A stretch of DNA of 64,000 bases from Salibacter halophilus. GTDB taxonomy: Bacteria; Bacteroidota; Bacteroidia; Flavobacteriales_G; Salibacteraceae. This document shows positions 56,149 to 62,836 of this stretch, in pieces; within the stretch, counting starts at the first letter, position 1; every line of letters starts with the position of its first letter. Both the position numbers and the translations under genes were made by a program. Below the pieces are notes generated by a model. It did no database searches. It worked only from the letters and a program-made list of their open reading frames with translations, and was not told the origin of the DNA. The stretch lies in NCBI RefSeq assembly GCF_008806325.1, contig NZ_WACR01000003.1:248001-312000 (forward strand). Direction: 5' to 3'.

Positions 56149-57024
56149 TCACCGTTTGTCGTTTTTTGTGACTCTGGACTTGTAAAACCAGGCGATAATG
56201 AATGTAGAGAAAAATGAAAAGGAACTGTAAACAACAGCTATCAGCGCCATTTGATTGTTTTCAATAACATTTGTTGCAATGAAAATCGCCAGAGCACTGT
56301 TCTGTAATCCCATTTCGATGGCTATCGTGTAAATAGATTCCTTCGACTTTAATATTCGTTTTAATCCAATAAAAGCGATCAGCATAACGCCAATATTTAA
56401 GATAAGACCGGGAACAGCGAGCTGAACAAATTCACTCACACCAAATGACTCCTTATCCGTAAAGAACAACACGTAACCAAAAACCAACAACAAAATAGCG
56501 GGTAAAATATAGCGCAATGGCTCTTTCAGTTTTGAAGTGAGATCAGGTTTGTAGTGATTGACTGTCATACCAGCTAAAACCGGTAACAAAACAGTGCTTG
56601 TCACCTCTCCGGCCGTACTCGAAAACGAAACATCAACAGGCTGATCCTTTCCCAAAAACACATTCAGAGCCAGCTGAACAATGAGCGGAATGCTGAACAC
56701 AATAATGAAGCTATTGATGGTCGTGAGCGAAACTGACAGCTCCGTATTGCCTTTAAGAATATATGTCACCAGGTTTGAAGCCGTTCCTCCCGGGCAGGCA
56801 GCAATCAAAACAAGACCTACTTTGTAAATTGGATCTAAGGGATAAATCCACGCGACCAAAAAAGCTACCAGAGGCATTACAATCATTTGCCCTACCAATC
56901 CGGTAAACATGGACTTCGGTTTTTTGAAAACCGTTTTAAAATTGTCAAACTCCAAATTGAGACCAATCCCCAACATGATGATCCCAATTGCGATAGGCAT
57001 TAAAAGTGAATCGGAGTTTGCCAT
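56149..57024 (-). CDS. Bile acid:sodium symporter family protein (BASS/SBF)
   Basis: 291 residues with nine to ten hydrophobic segments and the BASS signatures: GIGLNLEFDNFKTVFKKPK near 19, AACPGGTASNLVTYILKGNTELSVSLT near 74-100, and EMGLQNSALAIFIA near 240-253. Members use the Na+ gradient to import organic anions, which would fit a cell that pumps Na+ with NQR. The substrate cannot be told. No operon partner is evident. Confidence 0.93.
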   Translation of the reverse strand: MANSDSLLMPIAIGIIMLGIGLNLEFDNFKTVFKKPKSMFTGLVGQMIVMPLVAFLVAWIYPLDPIYKVGLVLIAACPGGTASNLVTYILKGNTELSVSLTTINSFIIVFSIPLIVQLALNVFLGKDQPVDVSFSSTAGEVTSTVLLPVLAGMTVNHYKPDLTSKLKEPLRYILPAILLLVFGYVLFFTDKESFGVSEFVQLAVPGLILNIGVMLIAFIGLKRILKSKESIYTIAIEMGLQNSALAIFIATNVIENNQMALIAVVYSSFSFFSTFIIAWFYKSRVTKNDKR

Positions 57025-57123
57025 TTACTTTTCTTTGGCTCGAAGAAAGGCAATTTACGATAATTTAAAGTCAAAGATCGGGCTAATTTTGCGCATCGTA
57101 GTATAATTGCCAAAATTTGAAAT

Positions 57124-57930
57124 ATGCGTCACTTCATACTTGCACTAACGGTTGCGTCAACAATTGCTAGTTGTCAACCTGCAAAATCTCCACAGTCAGA
57201 ACCGAACAATCAGCTCAGCTTATTGAGCGCCACCGCTTACACGCAGCAATCAGCGGAGTACCGTGCGGTTTGTTTGCAAACGTATCAGCTTGCGGGCAGG
57301 GCTCTGACCGAAAAAATGGCTGAATATAACTCAGATTCTCTCAAGCCGGCAATTGTATTAGACCTCGATGAAACGGTGCTGGATAATTCGCCTTACACCG
57401 CCTGGCAAATTGCGAATAACAAACCGTACACCACCGAAACGTGGCAAAAGTGGACAGCGATGGGAAAAGCCAAAGCTGTACCCGGATCAAAAAAGTTTCT
57501 CAAACTTGCAGATAGTCTGGATGTCACGATTTTTTACCTCAGCAACAGGCGTGTAAACAGATTAGAACCGACTGTGAAAAACATGAAAGATTTGGGAATG
57601 CCACAGTCAGAACCGGATCATTTTTACCTGAAATCGAGCACTTCAGATAAACAACCACGAAGAGATTCCATCATGAGCCAGGGTTACGATATCTTGCTTT
57701 TTTGTGGCGATAACCTCGGTGATTTTGGATCTGAATGGGATCACGGTACAACTGCCCAGCGAAATGAAACAGTCTTGAATTCTTCTTCGAGTTTTGGCAC
57801 TGAATTTTTCATTTTCCCCAACCCGATGTACGGCAAATGGGACGCTGCCCTACTCGACTACAACCGCGACACATCAGAGGCAGCAAAAAATCAAATGAGG
57901 ATTGATAAGTTGGAGAAGGTTGAAATTTAG
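57124..57930 (+). CDS. Class C (e(P4)-type) acid phosphatase / 5'-nucleotidase lipoprotein
   Basis: 268 residues. Lipoprotein signal VASTIASC (Cys about 17). HAD motif I VLDLDETVLDNS has Asp80 and Asp82; the segment YTAWQIANNKPYTTETWQKWTAMGKAKAVPGSKKFLKLAD and motif II FYLSNRR follow. The e(P4) signature CGDNLGDF near 197-204 gives the last acidic pair. It should dephosphorylate nucleotides or other phosphomonoesters at the outer or inner membrane surface. It is the last core gene before the cassette island. Confidence 0.95.
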   Translation: MRHFILALTVASTIASCQPAKSPQSEPNNQLSLLSATAYTQQSAEYRAVCLQTYQLAGRALTEKMAEYNSDSLKPAIVLDLDETVLDNSPYTAWQIANNKPYTTETWQKWTAMGKAKAVPGSKKFLKLADSLDVTIFYLSNRRVNRLEPTVKNMKDLGMPQSEPDHFYLKSSTSDKQPRRDSIMSQGYDILLFCGDNLGDFGSEWDHGTTAQRNETVLNSSSSFGTEFFIFPNPMYGKWDAALLDYNRDTSEAAKNQMRIDKLEKVEI

Positions 57931-58251
57931 GCTGTCCTTTTGGCTTGATCCAAAAGGACGAAAAGATCAAGGCACACGGAAACTTCGCTCGAATTTCTAG
58001 CAGTCAATCGCTATTTTTACTGAACTCGCAAACGCCTTTAGCGTGTTTTTCTTTAGGAAAAACCCGAAGGCTGAGCTCAGGCACAGCAAAAATTTACGCT
58101 TACTCTGCTGAAATTCTACGCGTCAGTTCCCGAGGCCGTAAAAGCTCGTTAAAATATATCGTGAGTAGATTGAGTTCCGTTCTCGTCTCGTGTTTTCGGA
58201 TAAAAAACAAGCGTTCCTTAACTCAACAATTAACCAAAATGTCAATCGTAG
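57931..58251 (+). repeat. Gene-free junction with dispersed repeat, copy 2
   Basis: 320 bp between the phosphatase and the recombinase fragment. 57936-58020 matches 15858-15943 in opposite orientation (about 80-85% by eye). It starts with a perfect 10-bp hairpin GTCCTTTTGG/CCAAAAGGAC. The remaining sequence up to the in-frame stop at 58249-58251 has no structure I can name. A 115-codon ORF (57945-58292) runs through it but has no credible start or family and is probably not a gene. Confidence 0.65.
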
Positions 58252-58758
58252 TTTCGTCTCATCAGTCAGCGATATGCAGCGGATGCGCGTAGAAGCGAAT
58301 TGACAAACATTAGAATTAAGGACCTTGAACTTGACCGAAACCAACTGTTTGTGAGAGGAGGTAAAGGAAAAAAGGATAGGGTAACAATTTTGAGTGAAAG
58401 CTTGATCAATCAGCTTTTGATATATTTGGAGGAGTACAAGCCGAAGTATTGGCTTTTTGAAAATATGAAACGTGGCAAATACTCTGCTCAAAGTGTTTTA
58501 AACGTTGTTAAAAAGTCTGGGAAAATGGCAAAAATTTCACGTACTGTAACTCCACATATGCTGAGACATTCTTTTGCTACTCATTTAATGGATCATGGAG
58601 TGGACACTCGAAAAATCCAGGTAATGCTTGGACATAATTCGATTAAAACAACTGCAAGATACACCCACGTGAGCAATAATGATTTCCACAAAATAAAAAG
58701 TCCCCTGGACCAAATACAGACAAATAACAATTTAATTAACAATAACTTAAAACAGTAA
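58252..58758 (+). pseudogene. Tyrosine recombinase, N-terminally truncated (catalytic domain only)
   Basis: The open frame runs from after a stop at 58249-58251; the only usual start is TTG at 58300 (152 residues). Upstream codons still read YAADARRSELTNIRIKDL, equivalent to the region with the first catalytic Arg. Counting from 58300, the beta-hairpin Lys is in GGKGKKDR, then HMLRH (His86, Arg89), LGH (His112) and the nucleophile in ARYTH (Tyr121). The roughly 150-residue N-terminal DNA-clamp domain is missing, so this copy is probably inactive. Between the KGKKDR hairpin and HMLRH there is no room for the extra segment that marks integron IntI, so it is Xer-like. However, the end ...IKSPLDQI resembles the SPLD end of IntI and related plasmid integrases. 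It lies directly upstream of, and in the same direction as, the cassette array. Confidence 0.8.
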
Positions 58759-58809
58759 CGGATATAAGCGTATAAAGAACACTGTTTCTTTATATATACG
58801 TTGTGCTGC
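58757..58809 (+). other. attI-like or first attC-like hairpin site at the head of the array
   Basis: Overlaps the recombinase stop codon. AACG (58757-58760) and CGTT (58799-58802) close an imperfect hairpin: TATAAAGAA/TTCTTTATA (9 bp, 6-nt loop) continues into ATATA/TATAT with a small bulge. The junction G58800/T58801 is where the first cassette begins (GTTGTGCTGC). Confidence 0.55.
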
Positions 58810-58828
58810 ATTAGAATAAAACCCACGA

Positions 58829-60346
58829 ATGGACATTCTTAAAAAGCTAAAGAAAGAGACCGTATTTGGAAAATTGCTCGACTATGGACTATTTTCTGAA
58901 AAGCTTAATCCAATTTTTTCAAGTGAATCTTATGGCAAGTGGATTAGAAAAGAAGGTCTTAAAGTCTACAAAAAGCGAGAGTTTTCGACTGTATCCTTTC
59001 ACTTAACCAGAAATAACAATGCTCCCAGAGTAATTGAAATACCACACCCAATTAGTTATTACCGACTTTGCAATGAAATAAAGAAGAATTGGACTGAAAT
59101 CATCAAGAAGATTGGAGAAATAGATGACTACGCTGATAGAAGTATGGTAATTCCCAAACCCAATAATTTGAATAAGCGTTTGGTGTCTATGCTCTCGTAC
59201 AACAAAAACAAAGACGAAAAATTCCTCATTCTCGACAAGTCTTTTAAAGCAAAATATTACGTACACGCGGACATAGCTAACTGCTATCCCAGTATCTATT
59301 CCCACTCAGTTCCTTGGGCGCTTGTTGGTCACCAAGAAGCCAAGGATAATATGGATGATAAATCAAAATGGTATAATAAACTTGATTTCGCTATTAGGTC
59401 AATGCAAAGAAATGAGACTGTGGGAATTGCTATTGGTCCCGACACATCAAGTATAATAACTGAACTTATCCTAACTCGTGTCGACAAAGCACTTTCAGAT
59501 TATAAATATCTCCGATACATTGATGATTACAAGTGCTATTGTGATTCAAAGGAAGAAGCTGATACTTTTCTTAGAAAACTCAGTAAAGAATTAGAAAAGT
59601 ATCGATTAAGACTAAATCCCAAAAAGACGGAAATAATTGAACTACCTAAGCCACTTGACCAAGATTGGGTTCGAGAATTAAAAGCTTACACAAATAAGTT
59701 TCTGACTAGTAAGGAAGTCACTAAAAAAGACATCAATGTATTGAGCGAGTTCATTGACTTAGCTCTCAATCTCGCAAAATCTAATCCAGGTGACTCTCCA
59801 ATAAGATACGCTGTAAAAATACTATCTAAAAAGCTGTATAAGGACAATGATGTATTCGCTTTTGTGATAATGTACCTATCTAGACTGTGTTTCATCTTTC
59901 CATATTTTATTGATGTCTTTGACCTTCTTTTGGAAAAGAACACACCAAGTGACGAAATCTTAGAATTAGTTGAAAAGGAGATTAACTCTATTGCCAAAGA
60001 ACATATAAAGTACTCTCGTTCTGATGTGTCATTATGGAGCATCTATCTTGCTATTAAATATGATTTCCTTATTGATGACTTTGAAAAGTTTTCGGACTTT
60101 TTAATTACGGATAGAGACTGTTTACCAGTCCTAATGAGCTATGAGTACGCAAAAGCCAAAAAACATAAAACCAAGAAATTTTTCGATTTCATTGACACCT
60201 TAGTGACCGAAAAAATTGAAGAAGAATGGTGGATTTACATTTACACACTTTACTTCGATTCACATCGAAAAGCCATATTCAAGAAAATAGCCTTTAAGGA
60301 ATTCTATGAAGAAATGAGAAAAGGAAAAGTGAAATTTCTGAAATAA
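58829..60346 (+). CDS. Reverse transcriptase of UG/Abi (defence-associated) type
   Basis: 505 residues from ATG 58829. RT motifs: an early TRNNNAPRVIEIPHPISYYRLCNEI (57-81); motif A VHADIANCYPSIY with Asp148; motif B GIAIGPDTSSII near 200-211; motif C RYIDDYKCY with Asp232 and Asp233; then RLRLNPKKTEI near 255-265. The catalytic triad is intact. The last ~230 residues are helical, without the maturase X, D or endonuclease domains of group II introns. The RYIDDY and GPDTSS patterns and the helical C-terminus fit the UG/Abi class that includes DRT anti-phage proteins. Similarity to Drt3b-like sequences is my impression, and no Drt3a partner is present. The cassette has only 28 bp before the ATG and a few bases after the stop, so there is no space for a separate ncRNA unless the flanking repeats supply it. 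Confidence 0.85.
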   Translation: MDILKKLKKETVFGKLLDYGLFSEKLNPIFSSESYGKWIRKEGLKVYKKREFSTVSFHLTRNNNAPRVIEIPHPISYYRLCNEIKKNWTEIIKKIGEIDDYADRSMVIPKPNNLNKRLVSMLSYNKNKDEKFLILDKSFKAKYYVHADIANCYPSIYSHSVPWALVGHQEAKDNMDDKSKWYNKLDFAIRSMQRNETVGIAIGPDTSSIITELILTRVDKALSDYKYLRYIDDYKCYCDSKEEADTFLRKLSKELEKYRLRLNPKKTEIIELPKPLDQDWVRELKAYTNKFLTSKEVTKKDINVLSEFIDLALNLAKSNPGDSPIRYAVKILSKKLYKDNDVFAFVIMYLSRLCFIFPYFIDVFDLLLEKNTPSDEILELVEKEINSIAKEHIKYSRSDVSLWSIYLAIKYDFLIDDFEKFSDFLITDRDCLPVLMSYEYAKAKKHKTKKFFDFIDTLVTEKIEEEWWIYIYTLYFDSHRKAIFKKIAFKEFYEEMRKGKVKFLK

Positions 60347-60349
60347 AAA

Positions 60350-60490
60350 CGCAGCACAACAATGGGTATAAAACATAGGGCGGATAGTGGTTTCCGCAGG
60401 GTTTCGTCTTCGTAGCTACCTTTGTCACAGGCGGACAGGAAATAACTCCGTAGCACCCCACGTTTCTTAGCTGCAAAACGTTACCACACA
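60350..60490 (+). repeat. attC-like site A (after the RT cassette)
   Basis: Begins CGCAGCACAAC (60350-60360) and ends GCAAAACG^TTACCACAC. The interior shares with sites B and D the segments GGGCGGATAGTGGTTTCCGC, GCTACCTTTGTCACAGGCGG, GACAGGAAATAACTCCG and CCCCACGTTTCTTAGCTGC. GCAGCACAAC is the exact complement of the cassette start at 58800-58809. The left part (AATGGGTATAAAACATAGGG) diverges from the CCTAAGAAAACATGGGGC of the other sites. Confidence 0.75.
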
Positions 60491-60495
60491 TTAAA

Positions 60496-61290
60496 ATGAA
60501 AACGACACTTTCAACAATATGGATTCTGATTTTGATTCTTATTTCCTGTGAGAGTTATCTTAAAAAGGATTCTAAAGATCCAGACTTTCCTTATACATTA
60601 AGTCAGATATTAGAATACAAATTGATTGGTGAGTCAGTTGAGTTCAGTGCTATCTACCCAGACTCAAGCAGCAAAGTTTTAAACATGTTCTGTGACACCT
60701 TTGATGCAAACCCAGAACTGTATTTAGATAAATACTATACAAAAATCGATTCTACTACTTATCATTTTTTTCATGCGAGCCCAGTAGAGTTTCCATGGAT
60801 AGACGAAGCTGGCACTTTCTATTTCAATATTGACAACTTAGATAGTCTATTTCAATACAATGAAGAATTTAAGTATCCATCTGATTCTCTAACAGAGTTG
60901 ATAATTCAATCTGCAGCAGATGAGAATATGACAATCTCAGAATTATTAAAATTTCGTCAATTTGAGAGTTCTACTTTTTGGACTCCGAAACTATTTTTCG
61001 TCATTGGTTTTAATGAATGTGAAGATATGACGCTGCTCAAGATAAACGAAGCGATAATGAGAATTGACAATTCATTAGAAGAACTGAAAACAAAATATTT
61101 AGAATCAGGAATAAACCTTACACCAAGAATAATAATTAAAAAACGTGTGCCAACAGCACCTAAGAAAACATGGGGCGGACAGTGGTTTACGCAGGGTTCG
61201 TTCTTCGTGGCTACCTTTGTCACAGGCGGACAGGAAAGTACTCCGAAAAGCCCCACGTTTCTTAGCTGCAAAACGTTGTGCAGCCTTTAA
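60496..61290 (+). CDS. Hypothetical lipoprotein; frame runs through the attC-like repeat
   Basis: 264 residues. Lipoprotein signal MKTTLSTIWILILILISC (Cys18). The body (about 19-213) is acidic and unknown to me; SLTELIIQSAADENMTISELLKFRQFESSTFWTPKLFFVIGFNEC suggests a helical envelope protein. From about residue 215 (IIKKRVPTAPKKTWGGQWF) to the stop the frame is encoded by the cassette's terminal repeat. The stop codon, at 61288-61290, lies in the next cassette. Either the native stop was lost by a frameshift or the protein truly has a repeat-encoded tail of about 50 residues that would change when the cassette moves. It starts 15 bp after the cassette junction. Confidence 0.65.
   Translation: MKTTLSTIWILILILISCESYLKKDSKDPDFPYTLSQILEYKLIGESVEFSAIYPDSSSKVLNMFCDTFDANPELYLDKYYTKIDSTTYHFFHASPVEFPWIDEAGTFYFNIDNLDSLFQYNEEFKYPSDSLTELIIQSAADENMTISELLKFRQFESSTFWTPKLFFVIGFNECEDMTLLKINEAIMRIDNSLEELKTKYLESGINLTPRIIIKKRVPTAPKKTWGGQWFTQGSFFVATFVTGGQESTPKSPTFLSCKTLCSL
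61141..61285 (+). repeat. attC-like site B
   Basis: Starts AAACGTGTGCCAAC and ends GCAAAACG^TTGTGCAGC, with the cut expected between 61275 and 61276. The ends fold on each other: CAGCACCTAAGAAAACATGGGGC-type left arm (about 61153-61176) with the complement of GCCCCACGTTTCTTAGCTG (61250-61268), about 20 pairs with small bulges. It is nearly identical to site D in the interior. Confidence 0.78.
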
Positions 61291-61301
61291 ATAAAAATCA
61301 T

Positions 61302-61802
61302 ATGACAAAAATTAGACTCCTCTTCTTGGTGACCATTTTCATTTCAAGTTTTGCGTTCGGACAGTCAGACAACAAAAAGAAATTAAAAGCTGAACTAATC
61401 GGAACTTGGGAATTTGTGGAGCTAAGAGACGCGCAAGGCAATAAAGTGGACACGATTTTTCATAATGTTCCAGGACTCGACAAACAAGGTTGGGAAATTC
61501 CAAAAGGACCTTTGTTGACTTACAACTCTAACGGTACTTATTCAAAGCAGTTTACTCCGCAGAACACCGACACGGGAAATTGGTACTATGACAAGAAGAA
61601 AAAATCAATAATTCACAAGCTGTACTATTCAAAACCTTATGGAGCAGCAGCTCAGTACTTAATTGACAAAGGACACGCAAAACAGGATGAAAGTGGCAAC
61701 TACTACGAAGTGATTACAGACCAAGTTGTAAAACTCACGGACGACAAATTGATAATTCTTGAGCGTGAAGGTCGACAAAGAACATTTAAGAAAAAGAAAT
61801 AA
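61302..61802 (+). CDS. Secreted lipocalin-like protein
   Basis: 166 residues from ATG 61302; a TTG at 61278 in the same frame lies at the cassette junction and is unlikely. Signal peptide MTKIRLLFLVTIFISSFAFG. The body has the lipocalin-like layout: KAELIGTWEFVELRD with the G-x-W start, repeated strands, and LIILEREGRQRTFKKK at the end. It probably binds a small hydrophobic ligand or is structural; the function is unknown. It is the only gene of its cassette and starts 27 bp after the junction. Confidence 0.7.
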   Translation: MTKIRLLFLVTIFISSFAFGQSDNKKKLKAELIGTWEFVELRDAQGNKVDTIFHNVPGLDKQGWEIPKGPLLTYNSNGTYSKQFTPQNTDTGNWYYDKKKKSIIHKLYYSKPYGAAAQYLIDKGHAKQDESGNYYEVITDQVVKLTDDKLIILEREGRQRTFKKKK

Positions 61803-61803
61803 A

Positions 61804-61949
61804 AAACGCATCACAACAGCACCTAAGAAAACATGGGGCGGATAGTAGTAAACGCAAGGCACCTCTCTCCTATCAAGCTCTTTAACGAGCAGACAGGAAA
61901 AAACTCCGTAGCACCCCACGTTTCTTAGCTGCAAACCAGTGGGGCTAAT
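61804..61949 (+). repeat. attC-like site C
   Basis: Starts AAACGCATCACAAC, shares CAGCACCTAAGAAAACATGG with site B at the left and CCCCACGTTTCTTAGCTGC at the right. The centre differs (ACCTCTCTCCTATCAAGCTC replaces the TTCGTGGCTACC part). It ends GCAAACCAG^TGGGGCTA, a degenerate core. The cassette that begins there has a matching degenerate end, which supports real recombination history. Confidence 0.7.
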
Positions 61950-61954
61950 GTAAA

Positions 61955-62674
61955 ATGATCAGAATATTATTGACCATATCGATTCTTTTAGGACTAACAG
62001 ATTTTACCTTCTGTCAAGTCGATCAAGATAGTCTTAAATCAATGAAAACGATTTCTAATTTGATTAAGAATCAAAAAGAAACTGTTGAAAATGACTCTTT
62101 GAGATTTCTTTCGGGACATGTGTTTTCAAAATCAATAAACCACAAGTACATAAGACTATCAAATCGCTCAGGTACCTACATTCATGTTTATTCGGAACAA
62201 GACCAATATACAGAGCCAATTTTCACTGCACGTCTTCATTGGATGAACTTTATGAAAGATTCAATTTTTGACATCAATGGAGATAAAATAAGAGACTTAG
62301 CAATTCATTGGTACCCTTCTTCGGGGTGCTGTTTAGCAGACATATATTACTGCTGCATTTATGATGAAAACACTGACCATTTTTCAGAAAAATTGGAAAT
62401 ACTGAATCCAACATTCTATCCAGATCAATTTCAAACTTTCAGCATGACCTACGGACACCCAGGAGAAACCAAGTTTTATGAATTCAAATGGACAAATAAT
62501 ACATTGGATACATTGAAATCTTACGAATGGAATGACAGATCTCATAACCATATAATTCTGACAAACTTTAAAACAGGAACCCATACGGACTTGAAAAATA
62601 TCCCAAAAAACCTTCCAGAACTATATGGATTTGATTGGTTCATGATGAGATTAAATAATGAAGATGAGAAATAA
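61955..62674 (+). CDS. Secreted hypothetical protein
   Basis: 239 residues. Signal peptide MIRILLTISILLGLTDFTFC; the Cys at its end could also be a lipobox, but LTDFTFC is atypical. The mature part has FMKDSIFDINGDKIRDLAIHWYPSSGCCLADIYYCC, a DxNxDxxxD calcium-like loop followed by paired cysteines. The family is not recognised. It is the single gene of the fourth cassette, 15 bp from the junction. Confidence 0.65.
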   Translation: MIRILLTISILLGLTDFTFCQVDQDSLKSMKTISNLIKNQKETVENDSLRFLSGHVFSKSINHKYIRLSNRSGTYIHVYSEQDQYTEPIFTARLHWMNFMKDSIFDINGDKIRDLAIHWYPSSGCCLADIYYCCIYDENTDHFSEKLEILNPTFYPDQFQTFSMTYGHPGETKFYEFKWTNNTLDTLKSYEWNDRSHNHIILTNFKTGTHTDLKNIPKNLPELYGFDWFMMRLNNEDEK

Positions 62675-62676
62675 TA

Positions 62677-62822
62677 AACACTAGCTCCAACTAAACCTAA
62701 GAAAACATGGGGCGGACAGTGGTTTCCGCAGCGTTCGTTCTTCGTGGCTACCTTTGTCACGAGCGGACAGGAAATAACTCTGTAGCACCCCACGTTTCTT
62801 AGCTGCAAAACGTTCTATCGTT
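62677..62822 (+). repeat. attC-like site D (end of array)
   Basis: Starts AACACTAGCTCCAAC and ends GCAAAACG^TTCTATCG. The interior closely follows site B (ATGGGGCGGACAGTGGTTT, TTCGTGGCTACCTTTGTCAC, GAGCGGACAGGAAATAACTC, CCCCACGTTTCTTAGCTGC). The subtilase gene ends 15 bp beyond on the opposite strand. Confidence 0.78.
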
Positions 62823-62836
62823 GACTTAAACTAACC

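Larger units (their letters stand above)
58801..62812 (+). mobile_element. Integron-like array of four gene cassettes
   Basis: Cassettes: 58801-60480 (reverse transcriptase), 60481-61275 (lipoprotein), 61276-61939 (lipocalin-like), 61940-62812 (secreted hypothetical). All genes face the same way. Each cassette ends with a repeat of about 130-145 bp whose last bases are GCAAAACG (GCAAACCAG in the third), cut at G^TT or G^T. In each cassette the first 10-14 bases (counting the G) are the complement of the bases at the start of its own terminal repeat: 10/10, 10/13, 11/14 and 11/14 matches by eye. Neighbouring cassettes do not match each other there. This is what integron-style excision and insertion would leave. 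None of the common decamers GGTCAGANCC occurs inside. Confidence 0.75.

Noticed and set aside
57945-58292. 115-codon ORF and the similar 62-codon ORF at 15799-15987 as a protein family (GNFARISS)
   Set aside because: The shared peptide follows the DNA repeat only over about 28 codons; the remainder is unrelated and starts are poor. Kept as a repeat.
58252-58758. Classical integron integrase IntI
   Set aside because: No IntI-specific insertion between the beta-hairpin Lys and the HxxR motif; only the SPLD-like end is shared.
58829-60346. Group II intron or retron reverse transcriptase
   Set aside because: Motif C is YIDD in an RYIDDY context, the C-terminal half is helical without maturase X or HNH domains, no intron domain V hairpin is seen beside it, and no retron-style msr/msd region fits in the 28 bp before the ATG.
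60294-62808. Recurring antisense ORFs with the peptide LRNVG.YGV.SCP (60294, 60957, 61659, 62542)
   Set aside because: They are translations of the attC-like repeat on the other strand; no start signal, and length follows the repeat.
60350-62822. CRISPR array
   Set aside because: Four repeats of about 140 bp separated by 0.66-0.87 kb genes are far too long and too far apart; no cas genes.
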